The notes beneath the pieces were generated by a model, which saw only the letters and a list, made by a program, of their open reading frames with translations, was not told the DNA's origin and made no database searches. 48,556 nucleotides of DNA from NCBI RefSeq assembly GCF_034259425.1, contig NZ_JAXIVU010000018.1, positions 1 through 48,556 of the forward strand, given 5' to 3'. The DNA comes from Denitrificimonas halotolerans. GTDB lineage: Bacteria > Pseudomonadota > Gammaproteobacteria > Pseudomonadales > Pseudomonadaceae. This document shows, piece after piece, positions 26,213-34,048 of this stretch. The position numbers and the translations under genes are program-made. Each line of letters begins with the position of its first letter. The first letter of the stretch is position 1.

Positions 26213-27616
26213 TTAACGAACGGTTGGGCCAAGAAAGCGGCTTTCTGCTGAGCGAGCGATGTTTTCATCATCCTCAGAGTACACTCTGAACTCAATTTTG
26301 TTGGCACTTGAAGGAATGTCTTCAATATCAACTGAAACAGAGACAGGAATTGATAACACTTCACCTGCTGCAGCAGTAATTTTGTTTTTACCTGCAAGAG
26401 TTAAGCCATTAAGACCATCAGCTTCAATCACAAAAATATGATCTTGTTGGTCTTTATTGGTGACCTTGAGTGTATATACGTTTTCAATACGGCCTTCGAG
26501 ATTTTCACGGTAAGGTGTACGATCTTTAATGACGTTCAGCTCAACAAGAGTACGATTGAAGACAGTGTAAGCGAATAAACTGCTCATGACGAGTAAAGCT
26601 ACAGCGTAACCGATGAGGCGAGGTCGTAGCAGTTTAGTCTGCTGTCCGGATAGGTTGTGCTCAGTGGTATAGCGAATCAAGCCTTTAGGGTAGCCTACTT
26701 TGAGCATGACATCATCACAGGCGTCAATACAAGCTGCGCAACTGATACAGGCGATTTGTAAACCGTCGCGAATATCAATACCGGTAGGGCAAACATGTAC
26801 GCAAAGTTTACAATCAATACAGTCCCCTAAGCCTTGAGCTTTGTAGTCACTGCCTTTCTTACGAGCACCACGTTTCTCACCACGAGCCTCATCGTAGGAT
26901 ACGATTAAAGTGTCTTTATCAAACATTACGCTTTGGAAGCGAGAGTAGGGGCACATGTAAATGCACACTTGCTCACGTAACCAGCCTGCGTTTAGATAAG
27001 TCATTAGGGTGAAAAAGCCAACCCAGAAATACGACCAACCGTGAGCTTGTCCTGTGATCAGGTCAAGTGGGAGCTCACGGATGGGCGTAAAATAACCAAC
27101 AAATGTTAGGCCGGTGATAAAACCAATACTGATCCAAAGGAAATGCTTTGCCGTTTTGCGTAGGAACTTGTTCACAGACATGGGAGCTTTATCAAGTTTC
27201 ATACGGGCGTTGCGGTCACCTTCAGTGACTTTCTCGCACCACATGAAAATCCAAGTCCAAACACTTTGTGGGCAGGTATATCCACACCACACACGTCCAG
27301 CAAATACAGTAATAAAAAATAAACCAAAGGCACAGATAATTAAAAGCCAAGACAGGAGCATAAAGTCTTGTGGCCAGAACGTTGCGCCAAAGATATAGAA
27401 TTTACGTTCAGGTAAGTTCCACCAGACAGCTTGACGATCACCCCATTGCAGCCAAGCTGTGCCTAAAAATAGGATAAATAGAAAAATACCTGAAACGATA
27501 CGAATATTACGGAAGAGACCTTTGAAAGAGCGAGTGTAAATCGCCTCGCGCTTAGCGTAGAGGTCTGGGCCATTATCTTTAGGAGTTACATTTTTAACGG
27601 GAATTTTTTCGGTCAT
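26213..27616 (-). CDS. ccoG: Cbb3 accessory iron-sulfur protein CcoG/RdxA (FixG)
   Basis: A 467-residue membrane protein with about five membrane segments. The NapH-like Cys motif is VWCGYTCPQSVWTWIF. Two ferredoxin-type [4Fe-4S] motifs follow: CIDCKLCVHVCPTG and CISCAACIDACDDVM. The C-terminal Ig-like domain (NVYTLKVTNKDQQDHIF) is typical. CcoG reduces copper during cbb3 assembly in characterised systems. It follows ccoP across a 129-base gap holding two hairpins, which may separate it partly from the structural operon. Confidence 0.95.
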   Translation of the reverse strand: MTEKIPVKNVTPKDNGPDLYAKREAIYTRSFKGLFRNIRIVSGIFLFILFLGTAWLQWGDRQAVWWNLPERKFYIFGATFWPQDFMLLSWLLIICAFGLFFITVFAGRVWCGYTCPQSVWTWIFMWCEKVTEGDRNARMKLDKAPMSVNKFLRKTAKHFLWISIGFITGLTFVGYFTPIRELPLDLITGQAHGWSYFWVGFFTLMTYLNAGWLREQVCIYMCPYSRFQSVMFDKDTLIVSYDEARGEKRGARKKGSDYKAQGLGDCIDCKLCVHVCPTGIDIRDGLQIACISCAACIDACDDVMLKVGYPKGLIRYTTEHNLSGQQTKLLRPRLIGYAVALLVMSSLFAYTVFNRTLVELNVIKDRTPYRENLEGRIENVYTLKVTNKDQQDHIFVIEADGLNGLTLAGKNKITAAAGEVLSIPVSVSVDIEDIPSSANKIEFRVYSEDDENIARSAESRFLGPTVR

Positions 27617-27645
27617 CAGAATGTACCACTGCGGCTTTTAAAATA

Positions 27646-27718
27646 TCCGGCCAGCGAGGTGCTGGCCGGATTAAACTTATAACTGCTTTCTATGGTACGC
27701 CTGCTGGCGTTCCAGCAG
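27646..27718 (-). terminator. Hairpins between ccoP and ccoG
   Basis: A perfect 10-bp stem (TCCGGCCAGC / GCTGGCCGGA, 5-base loop, 27646-27670) is followed on the minus strand by TATTTTAAAA. A second, smaller hairpin (CTGCTGG / CCAGCAG, 27701-27718) lies upstream of it. The first is a plausible partial terminator after ccoNOQP. Confidence 0.7.
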
Positions 27719-27745
27719 AGAGTGACAGCATGTCGCAGGGATTAA

Positions 27746-28660
27746 TTACTGCTCTTGCGTGTCATTCGAGAGACTGTATACATAAGCAGCTAATAAGTGA
27801 ACTTTATCATGCCCCAAGAAATCTTCTTGCGCTGGCATGTGGCCGTTACGGCCATGGCGAACCGTTTGTTGTACTTGATTAAAGCTTGAACCATAAAGCC
27901 ATACGCGGTCAGTTAGGTTCGGAGCACCAAGCATTTGGTTGCCAGTAGCGTCAGGGCCATGACAAGCGACGCAGGTTGTAGCATAGGCTTGTTTACCTGC
28001 ATCGAGGTCGATACCCTCAGGGTTTTTTAGGCCTGATAAGTTACGCACATAACCTGTAACGTTCTTTACGCCTTCTTCACCTAAGATATCGCCCCATGGT
28101 GGCATAGAAGCTCTGCGGCCTTTCATGATTGTGGTTTTAATGGTTTCTGGCTCACCACCCCAAATCCACTCATTGTCAGCAAGGTTAGGGAAGCCGTAGG
28201 CACCTTTAGCGTCCGAGCCATGACAAACTGAGCAGTGTGAAGCAAAGAGGCGACCGCCCATCTTCAGTGCTAATTCGTCTTGGGCTACTTCAGTAATTGG
28301 CATCGCTGCGTATTTAGCAAAAATTGGACCGTACTTTTCGTCCGCTTTTGCCATTTCACGCTCCCACTGTTTAGCGGAAGTCCAACCGCCATCATAGCCA
28401 GGTAAGATACCTTTCCAGTTACCCATACCAGGGTATAGAACAAGGTAGCCCACTGCGAAAATCAGAGTACCGACAAACAGCATAAACCACCAACGTGGCA
28501 GCGGGTTGTCATATTCTGCAATGCCATCATAAATATGGCCTACTGTTTCTTCAGTAGAGCCACTGCGTTGCCCTTTACGTGTGGCAAAAATGAGCCATAC
28601 GAGGGCCAATAATGTACCACTCGTAAGGATTACGATGTACCAACTCCAGAAAGAAGTCAT
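27746..28660 (-). CDS. ccoP: Cbb3 oxidase dihaem cytochrome c subunit CcoP
   Basis: 304 residues with two N-terminal membrane segments (about 5-24 and 57-76) and two c-type haem sites in the periplasmic part: CSVCH (SHCSVCHGSDAKG) and CVACH (TTCVACHGPDATG). Each has a later Met ligand region (RRASMPPWG, NGHMPAQED). It feeds electrons through CcoO to the CcoN active site. The start overlaps the ccoQ stop by four bases (ATGA). Confidence 0.96.
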   Translation of the reverse strand: MTSFWSWYIVILTSGTLLALVWLIFATRKGQRSGSTEETVGHIYDGIAEYDNPLPRWWFMLFVGTLIFAVGYLVLYPGMGNWKGILPGYDGGWTSAKQWEREMAKADEKYGPIFAKYAAMPITEVAQDELALKMGGRLFASHCSVCHGSDAKGAYGFPNLADNEWIWGGEPETIKTTIMKGRRASMPPWGDILGEEGVKNVTGYVRNLSGLKNPEGIDLDAGKQAYATTCVACHGPDATGNQMLGAPNLTDRVWLYGSSFNQVQQTVRHGRNGHMPAQEDFLGHDKVHLLAAYVYSLSNDTQEQ

Positions 28661-28845
28661 TGGTTATTGCTCCTGGATGTGTCTTTGTTCTGCTCGCTAG
28701 AAAGCGGCTCTTCGTCGGCAAAGGGTAGCTGTGCAGCTTCATCAAAGCTTGCTTTGCGTTTACTGTTATAGGCCCAGAAGAGTAGGCCTGTAAAAGCTAC
28801 AAATATAAGTAATGTACCTAAGCCGCGAAGAGTTCCGATATCCAT
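28657..28845 (-). CDS. ccoQ: Cbb3 oxidase small subunit CcoQ (FixQ)
   Basis: A 62-residue single-span protein, MDIGTLRGLGTLLIFVAFTG then LLFWAYNSKRKASFDEAAQL. The FxAYxxKRKxxFDEAAxLPF pattern is diagnostic for CcoQ, which stabilises the cbb3 complex. It sits between ccoO (five bases away) and ccoP (four-base overlap). Confidence 0.94.
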   Translation of the reverse strand: MDIGTLRGLGTLLIFVAFTGLLFWAYNSKRKASFDEAAQLPFADEEPLSSEQNKDTSRSNNQ

Positions 28846-28850
28846 GAGCG

Positions 28851-29462
28851 TTACCGTTTGTTCTGAATAGATGTACCAAGAACCTGAAGGTAGGCGATTA
28901 CGGCCTCCATTTCGGTCTTGCCCTTAACTGCTGCAACTGCACCTTCGATGTCCTCATCCGTGTAAGGAACACCTAACCAGCGCATGGCCTTGATTTTAGC
29001 CACAGTATCTTTGCCGTCTAAGGTGTTTTCTACTAACCATGGGTAAGCAGGCATTTTTGACTCAGGTACAACGTTACGAGGGTTGTATAGGTGGGCGCGG
29101 TGCCAATCATCGGAGTAGCGACCACCAACACGAGCAAGGTCTGGACCTGTACGCTTAGATCCCCATAAAAATGGGTGCTCGTAAACGCTTTCACCAGCGA
29201 CAGAGTAGTGGCCATAGCGCTCGGTTTCTGCACGGAACGGACGAATCATCTGCGAGTGGCACTGAACGCAGCCCTCGCGGATATAAATGTCACGACCTTC
29301 TAACTGCAGCGCAGTGTAAGGCTTTAGACCTTCAACGGGCTCGTTCACTAAGTCTTGGAAAAACAGAGGAACGATTTGTACAAGGCCACCAATACTTACT
29401 GCAATCACCATAAAGAGCGCGAGTAAACCAATGTTTTTTTCTACGCGTTCATGCTGTTTCAT
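28851..29462 (-). CDS. ccoO: Cbb3 oxidase monohaem cytochrome c subunit CcoO
   Basis: 203 residues; an N-terminal membrane helix (NIGLLALFMVIAVSIGGLVQ) anchors a periplasmic cytochrome c domain with REGCVQCHSQMIRPF. The Met ligand is in VVPESKMPAYPWL. It carries electrons from CcoP to CcoN. The ATG shares one base with the ccoN stop (TAATG), which indicates coupled translation. Confidence 0.96.
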   Translation of the reverse strand: MKQHERVEKNIGLLALFMVIAVSIGGLVQIVPLFFQDLVNEPVEGLKPYTALQLEGRDIYIREGCVQCHSQMIRPFRAETERYGHYSVAGESVYEHPFLWGSKRTGPDLARVGGRYSDDWHRAHLYNPRNVVPESKMPAYPWLVENTLDGKDTVAKIKAMRWLGVPYTDEDIEGAVAAVKGKTEMEAVIAYLQVLGTSIQNKR

Positions 29463-30904
29463 TAGTGTGCCTCTCCAACAGTAAAGCGTGCAGCGGCATT
29501 CGCTTTTTCAGAATCTGACGCGCGTACTGTGCGCCATGTGTTGTATGCCATTAAGAGCATACCGGTTAAGAAGAATGCACCACCGATTGTGCGGACTAAG
29601 TAGCCGTAGTGGCCTGCTTCTAAAGCCTCAACAAACGAATAGGTCAGGGTGCCATCTTGGTTAATTGCACGCCACATCAGGCCTTGCATAATACCGTTGA
29701 CCCACATGGATGCGATGTATAAGACGGTACCGATTGTTGCTAACCAGAAGTGAGCATTGATCAGGCCAATGCTGTGCATTTCGTCACGACCGAAGATGCG
29801 TGGAATTAAGTGGTATAGAGAACCGATAGAAATCATCGCAACCCAACCTAAAGCACCAGCGTGTACGTGGCCAACAGTCCAGTCGGTGTAGTGCGATAGT
29901 GCGTTAACGGTTTTAATCGCCATCATCGGGCCTTCAAAGGTAGACATACCATAGAAAGCGAGAGATACAACGAGGAATCGCAAAATTGGATCTGTACGTA
30001 GTTTATGCCATGCGCCAGATAGGGTCATCATACCGTTGATCATACCGCCCCATGAAGGAGCTAGAAGGATCAAGGACATAGCCATGCCTAAAGATTGAGC
30101 CCAGTCAGGCAGTGCTGTGTAGTGCAAGTGGTGCGGGCCAGCCCAGATGTATAAGGTGATCAATGCCCAGAAGTGCACAATTGATAGGCGGTATGAATAA
30201 ATTGGGCGCTCAGCTTGTTTAGGGACGAAGTAGTACATCATACCTAAGAAACCAGTGGTTAAAAAGAAGCCAACAGCGTTGTGACCGTACCACCATTGAA
30301 CCATAGCGTCAGTCGCACCAGAATAAATGGAGTAAGACTTAAGCAGGGTTACAGGGATTGAAATGTGGTTAACGATGTGCAACATCGCAGTTACGATAAT
30401 GAATGCACCATAGAACCAGTTACCAACGTAAATGTGTGAGGTATTGCGCTTAGCGATAGTTCCGAAGAAAACAAACGCATAAGTTACCCACACAACGCCT
30501 AGTAGAATAGCGATTGGCCACTCTAGTTCAGCGTATTCTTTAGTGGTTGTGTAGCCTAGTGGTAATGTAATTGCTGCTAGCACAATCACCAACTGCCAAC
30601 CCCAGAAGGTAAAGGCTGCTAATTTATCTGAGATCAGACGTGTTTGTGAGGTGCGCTGCACCACATAATAAGATGTGGCGAATAGTGCACTACCACCAAA
30701 AGCAAAAATCACTGCGTTGGTGTGTAGAGGGCGGAGCCGGCCGAAGCTGGTCCATGGTAGGTTGAAGTTTAATTCTGGCCAGACTAATTGCGCTGCAATT
30801 AGAACGCCAATGCTCATACCTACAATACCCCAGACCACCGTCATTATGGCGAACTGGCGTACAACCTTGTAGTTATAAGCATTCTCTTGGATTGCTGTGC
30901 TCAT
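29462..30904 (-). CDS. ccoN: Cbb3 oxidase catalytic subunit CcoN
   Basis: 480 residues, about twelve membrane segments, haem-copper oxidase class C. Haem and copper ligands can be picked out: His in RLRPLHTNAVIF, CuB His in WWYGHNAVGFFL, the His pair in AGPHHLHYTALPDW, and the two His of VGHVHAGALGWV (haem b3 and haem b). It reduces oxygen to water at high affinity. It is the first gene of ccoNOQP, behind a 250-base leader with an Anr site. Pseudomonas species usually carry two tandem ccoNOQP copies; only one is present here, at least within this window. Confidence 0.97.
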   Translation of the reverse strand: MSTAIQENAYNYKVVRQFAIMTVVWGIVGMSIGVLIAAQLVWPELNFNLPWTSFGRLRPLHTNAVIFAFGGSALFATSYYVVQRTSQTRLISDKLAAFTFWGWQLVIVLAAITLPLGYTTTKEYAELEWPIAILLGVVWVTYAFVFFGTIAKRNTSHIYVGNWFYGAFIIVTAMLHIVNHISIPVTLLKSYSIYSGATDAMVQWWYGHNAVGFFLTTGFLGMMYYFVPKQAERPIYSYRLSIVHFWALITLYIWAGPHHLHYTALPDWAQSLGMAMSLILLAPSWGGMINGMMTLSGAWHKLRTDPILRFLVVSLAFYGMSTFEGPMMAIKTVNALSHYTDWTVGHVHAGALGWVAMISIGSLYHLIPRIFGRDEMHSIGLINAHFWLATIGTVLYIASMWVNGIMQGLMWRAINQDGTLTYSFVEALEAGHYGYLVRTIGGAFFLTGMLLMAYNTWRTVRASDSEKANAAARFTVGEAH

Positions 30905-31033
30905 GCTAAGACTTCCACGGGTAATGGATTTTCGGAGTTATATCGGCAACAAGTATGGGCAATGCACTATGTCATTGCAATCAGTTCGCTATTTGTCGCG
31001 CCAGAGCAATGCTGTGAGTGCAACGCCAGTCAT

Positions 31034-31081
31034 CATGCTTAATTAAAAAATGTGCTTTAAATTAAGCATGCCTAAGGCATG
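31034..31081 (-). other. Inverted repeats in the ccoN 5' leader
   Basis: A perfect 11-bp inverted repeat (CATGCTTAATT / AATTAAGCATG, 31034-31070, 15-base loop) touches a second palindrome (CATGCC-TAA-GGCATG, 31067-31081), so two alternative stems share CATG. Both lie between the putative Anr promoter and ccoN, inside the predicted untranslated leader. No coding sequence is seen in 30905-31030. Confidence 0.55.
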
Positions 31082-31123
31082 AATTGATGACTGTTGTGAG
31101 CTGCCTACTTGTTGACGGAGGCT

Positions 31124-31167
31124 ATCTTAGCGCAAATGTGAATAAAATTAACACTGACTCGCATCAA
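31124..31167 (-). promoter_or_regulatory. Putative Anr-dependent promoter of ccoNOQP
   Basis: Minus strand: TTGATGCGAGTCAG (31167-31154) has a perfect first half-site and GTCAG in the second. It is followed 24 bases later by a possible -10, TAAGAT (31129-31124). Ideal spacing is 22, so the geometry is slightly loose. The predicted leader to ccoN is about 210 bases. The site is weaker than the one before hemN. Confidence 0.65.
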
Positions 31168-31424
31168 TATGAGTGTATATAGTTTGAGAATCGCAGAAAT
31201 TACCCGTGAGTTTTTGCATATTGAGTGTGTTTTTACAGTTAACTAAGTCCTTTTTGCATGAATTAGAGCTGGTTGTTGTACTTTGTAGGTGTGTAAGAGT
31301 CGTTACTTAATAAGCTTCAGTGCGTAGATTTTGACTGTTTAGAGAGCGATTAGTTCAGGTGTGTGTGAGAAAATTATGTTTTATTGTGAAGTGATATAGC
31401 GGGTTTGCTTTGTTGGAGGTGGTG

Positions 31425-32051
31425 ATGGCAGTTTTGTATTCTGAGGCATCTGACTCTTTCTGTACATTGATTTTGGCGCATGGGGCTGGAGCTCCAATGG
31501 ATAGTGAGTTTATGGAGGCAGTGACAGGTTTTTTTGTAAGCCAAGGGGTGAGCGTGGTGCGTTTTGAGTTTCCATATATGACTCAGCGGCGTATCGATGG
31601 GATACGTCGACCACCGAATAAGATGAATGTGCTGCAAGATACGTGGCGGTGTGTGTATGAGCAGGTGCGAGAGGTTACGGTTGGTCCTATAGTGCTTGCA
31701 GGTAAGTCGATGGGCGCGCGGGTAGCGAGTATGTTGGTGGATGAATTGCAAGTCAGTGCATTAGTCTGTTTTGGCTATCCTTTTTATCCGGCGAAAAAGC
31801 CTGAAAAACCACGTATAGCACACTTGTTGAATTTAAAAACGCCAACACTGATTGTTCAAGGTGAGCGAGATGCTTTAGGTGGGTGTGAAGTGGTTGCCGG
31901 ATATGAGCTTTCAGCAAGTATAGATATTTTTTGGTTACCTTTTGCTGATCATGATTTGAAACCGTTAAAACGCTCGGGGTTTACGCATGAGGCGTATTTG
32001 CAGAGTGCTGTTTTTAGGGCTGTGAGTTTTATCAAAGAGTCATTGGGATGA
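31425..32051 (+). CDS. Alpha/beta hydrolase of the KANL3/Tex30 family
   Basis: A 208-residue protein with the alpha/beta hydrolase layout: LILAHGAGAPMDSEFM near the start (oxyanion region), VVRFEFPYM, the nucleophile elbow AGKSMGARVAS (Ser in GKSMG), PTLIVQGERDALGG (acid Asp) and WLPFADHDLKP (His). The ATG at 31425 has GGAGG five bases upstream; a TTG at 31410 is in frame but precedes that site. The substrate is unknown. It is divergent from ccoN and followed by about 750 bases of decayed DNA. It could be an esterase, a peptidase or a dienelactone-hydrolase-like enzyme. Confidence 0.8.
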   Translation: MAVLYSEASDSFCTLILAHGAGAPMDSEFMEAVTGFFVSQGVSVVRFEFPYMTQRRIDGIRRPPNKMNVLQDTWRCVYEQVREVTVGPIVLAGKSMGARVASMLVDELQVSALVCFGYPFYPAKKPEKPRIAHLLNLKTPTLIVQGERDALGGCEVVAGYELSASIDIFWLPFADHDLKPLKRSGFTHEAYLQSAVFRAVSFIKESLG

Positions 32052-32164
32052 TAGAGGTTGTTGTGCTATGAAGTTAGAGCTGATTGGGCATGCTGAGCAG
32101 TTGTTCGTGCATCTAGCGATTGGCAGAGCCTTGAACAGTATTAGCATGCCAAAATAAATGGCTT

Positions 32165-32743
32165 TCAATTAGGGGTTGTAATGGGGGCTAAGCTATGCAG
32201 TTGAAGTTCTGTAGCAAAGCGGGCAGGAGCAGTGATGATTAAGTCCGTGCTTTGTAAAACTTTTCGAGCTATCAAGTACTGTTGTGAGCGTAATACTATC
32301 ATTGCGCTGAAGTCCTAATTTACCTGGCGCTAAACCAGCAGGGTTTAGGCCGCTACCGCTAGATGAGATATGTATGTGTTGTGCATTCAGGTATTGCTGT
32401 AAAAAAAATGGATTTGTGGCTAGATAAAGGGTGATCTTGACGCATGACGCAGATGAAGTGGTTCTCGAGTAGCTTCGTATGTAAAAGCTTTGGGTGGGTG
32501 CTAAGAAGTGCTTGATCGTAAAGTCGAGAGCGCCCGAGGCTAGACTTTGGCTGTTTCACGGTGGCAGGTAAGTAGGCTTTCAATACTTATTTTTGGGCGA
32601 CTTGACTCAGTCGCTGAGAGCTTGGGGGGTAAAATGCCCTTAATGAGGTTGGTCATTCTGATGCGGAAGGTTTTAAAGTTGTTTTATAGGCTTGGTAAGT
32701 TGAGTGGGAGCGACTTTAGAGTAAAGAGTGGTTGGGCTATGTC
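32165..32743 (-). pseudogene. Decayed LysR-type transcriptional regulator
   Basis: Reading the minus strand in all three frames recovers pieces of one LysR protein in order. An HTH-like remnant AQPLFTLKSL comes first (about 32740-32700). Next comes the start of the effector domain, FRIRMTNLIKGILPPKLSAT and SIESLLTCHRETAKV. After a frame change comes ALLSTHPKLLHTKLLENHFI with CVMRQDHPLSSHKS; after another change, HIHISSSGSGLNPAG; and finally, in a third frame, YLIARKVLQSTDLIITAPAR ending at the stop near 32165. At least three frameshifts and several stops mean it is not functional. It is divergent from the dehydrogenase gene at 32807 and may once have regulated it. Bases 32052-32164 hold only a 29-codon open frame (32068-32157) that I do not recognise. 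Confidence 0.85.
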
Positions 32744-32806
32744 CTAGAGAAGTCATTCAGCGTGGATAGAAATGTTGATCTAAGTATATAAAAAAGGGAG
32801 ATAGAT

Positions 32807-33679
32807 ATGGCGCGTATTGCTTTTATTGGGCTGGGAGCTATGGGGTATCCTATGGCTGGACACTTGGCGAGTAGCGGACACGAGGTGACGGTATACAATC
32901 GAACTCAGGCTACGGCTGAAAAGTGGGTGCAGGAGTATTCTGGGCGTTTTGCTACCGCGCCAGCTGCTGCGGTGGAGCAGGCAGAGTTTGTGATGTGTTG
33001 CGTTGGCAATGATGATGATTTGCGTGCTGTGACTTTGGGTCCTGAAGGTGCCTTTGCTGCTATGGTGAAGGATAGTGTTTTTGTTGATCACACGACAGCT
33101 TCTGCGCAGATTGCTCGAGAGTTGGCAGAGGAAGCTTCGCGACGAGGGTTTGCTTTTCTTGATGCGCCGGTTTCTGGAGGGCAGGCAGGTGCGCAGAATG
33201 GTGTTCTAACCATTATGGTTGGCGGTGAACCTGATGTGTATGCGCGTGTTGGGCCGGTTTTACAAAGTTATGCCCAGATGCATCGCTTAATGGGTGGGGT
33301 TGGTAGTGGCCAGTTGACGAAAATGGTCAATCAAATTTGTATAGGTGGCTTATTGCAGGGGGTGTCCGAGGCTTTGCACTTTGCACAAAGTGCGGGGTTG
33401 GATGCAGAGGCTGCGATGAGTGTTATTAGTAAGGGAGCTGCGCAGTCTTGGCAGTTAGAAAACCGCTATAAAACGATGCTGGCCGGTGAGTTTGATTTTG
33501 GTTTTGCAGTTGAGTGGATGCGTAAAGACTTTTCTATTGTATTTGATGAAGCCCGGCGCAATGGTGCAGTTTTGCCGGTCACAGCATTGGTGGACCAGTT
33601 TTATGCGGAGGTTGAGGTGATGGGTGGTAAGCGTTGGGATACTTCTAGCTTGATTGCTAGGTTGCCAGTAAAAAAATAG
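32807..33679 (+). CDS. 3-hydroxyisobutyrate dehydrogenase-family (beta-hydroxyacid) dehydrogenase
   Basis: 290 residues. The N-terminal Rossmann fold starts ARIAFIGLGAMGYPMAGHLA (GxGxMGxxMAxNL type) with VYNRTQATAE, where the residue after the second strand suggests either cofactor. The substrate motif is DAPVSGGQAGAQNG (about 119-132) and the catalytic Lys is in GSGQLTKMVNQ (about 170). The C-terminal helical domain contains ENRYKTMLAGEFDFGF and WMRKDFSIVFDEA. Family members oxidise 3-hydroxyisobutyrate, tartronate semialdehyde (in reverse), serine or related acids; the exact substrate cannot be told. The neighbouring LysR gene is a pseudogene. Confidence 0.88.
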   Translation: MARIAFIGLGAMGYPMAGHLASSGHEVTVYNRTQATAEKWVQEYSGRFATAPAAAVEQAEFVMCCVGNDDDLRAVTLGPEGAFAAMVKDSVFVDHTTASAQIARELAEEASRRGFAFLDAPVSGGQAGAQNGVLTIMVGGEPDVYARVGPVLQSYAQMHRLMGGVGSGQLTKMVNQICIGGLLQGVSEALHFAQSAGLDAEAAMSVISKGAAQSWQLENRYKTMLAGEFDFGFAVEWMRKDFSIVFDEARRNGAVLPVTALVDQFYAEVEVMGGKRWDTSSLIARLPVKK

Positions 33680-33715
33680 TCGCTCAATAGGGGCAGTCGA
33701 AGGAAAGGAGGGGGG

Positions 33716-33967
33716 ATGGAGTGTCGTGCAGGATGTGGGGCTTGCTGTATAGCTCCTTCGATTTATACGCCGATGCCTAATATGCCGCATGGTAAGAAAG
33801 CGGGGGAGCGTTGCTTGAATTTAACAGATGATAATTTCTGTAGCCTGTTTGGTTTGCCTGAGCGGCCTAGTTTTTGTAGCGCTTTTGTAGCCGAAGAAGC
33901 AGTTTGTGGTAACAATCAAATTGAAGCTATACGCTTAATTGGGTGGTTGGAAGGGGTGACTTGCTGA
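33716..33967 (+). CDS. YkgJ-family cysteine-cluster protein
   Basis: An 83-residue protein of the CxxCxxCC (zinc/iron-chelating) family: MECRAGCGACCIAPS, then GERCLNLTDDNFCSLFGLPE and RPSFCSAF. A very strong ribosome site (GGAGGGG) precedes the ATG. It lies 36 bases after the dehydrogenase, possibly cotranscribed, and ends before a strong terminator. The function of the family is not settled. Confidence 0.85.
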   Translation: MECRAGCGACCIAPSIYTPMPNMPHGKKAGERCLNLTDDNFCSLFGLPERPSFCSAFVAEEAVCGNNQIEAIRLIGWLEGVTC

Positions 33968-33996
33968 GGGTTGAGTGGAGTCTCAGTTTGCGTAAC

Positions 33997-34031
33997 AAAA
34001 AAGGGCTGCTCTGTGGAGGGCAGCCCTTTTT
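33997..34031. terminator. Bidirectional intrinsic terminator
   Basis: A 12-bp stem (AAAAAGGGCTGC / GCAGCCCTTTTT) around an 10-base loop, with A/T-runs that serve both strands. It lies between the ykgJ-type gene (plus) and gltA (minus). Confidence 0.93.
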
Positions 34032-34048
34032 ATTATCTAAAGAAAAGA

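Noticed and set aside
31374..31751. A 125-codon minus-strand open frame antisense to the alpha/beta hydrolase
   Set aside because: The plus-strand hydrolase has clear catalytic motifs and a strong ribosome site; the opposite frame is His/Thr-rich with no family resemblance.
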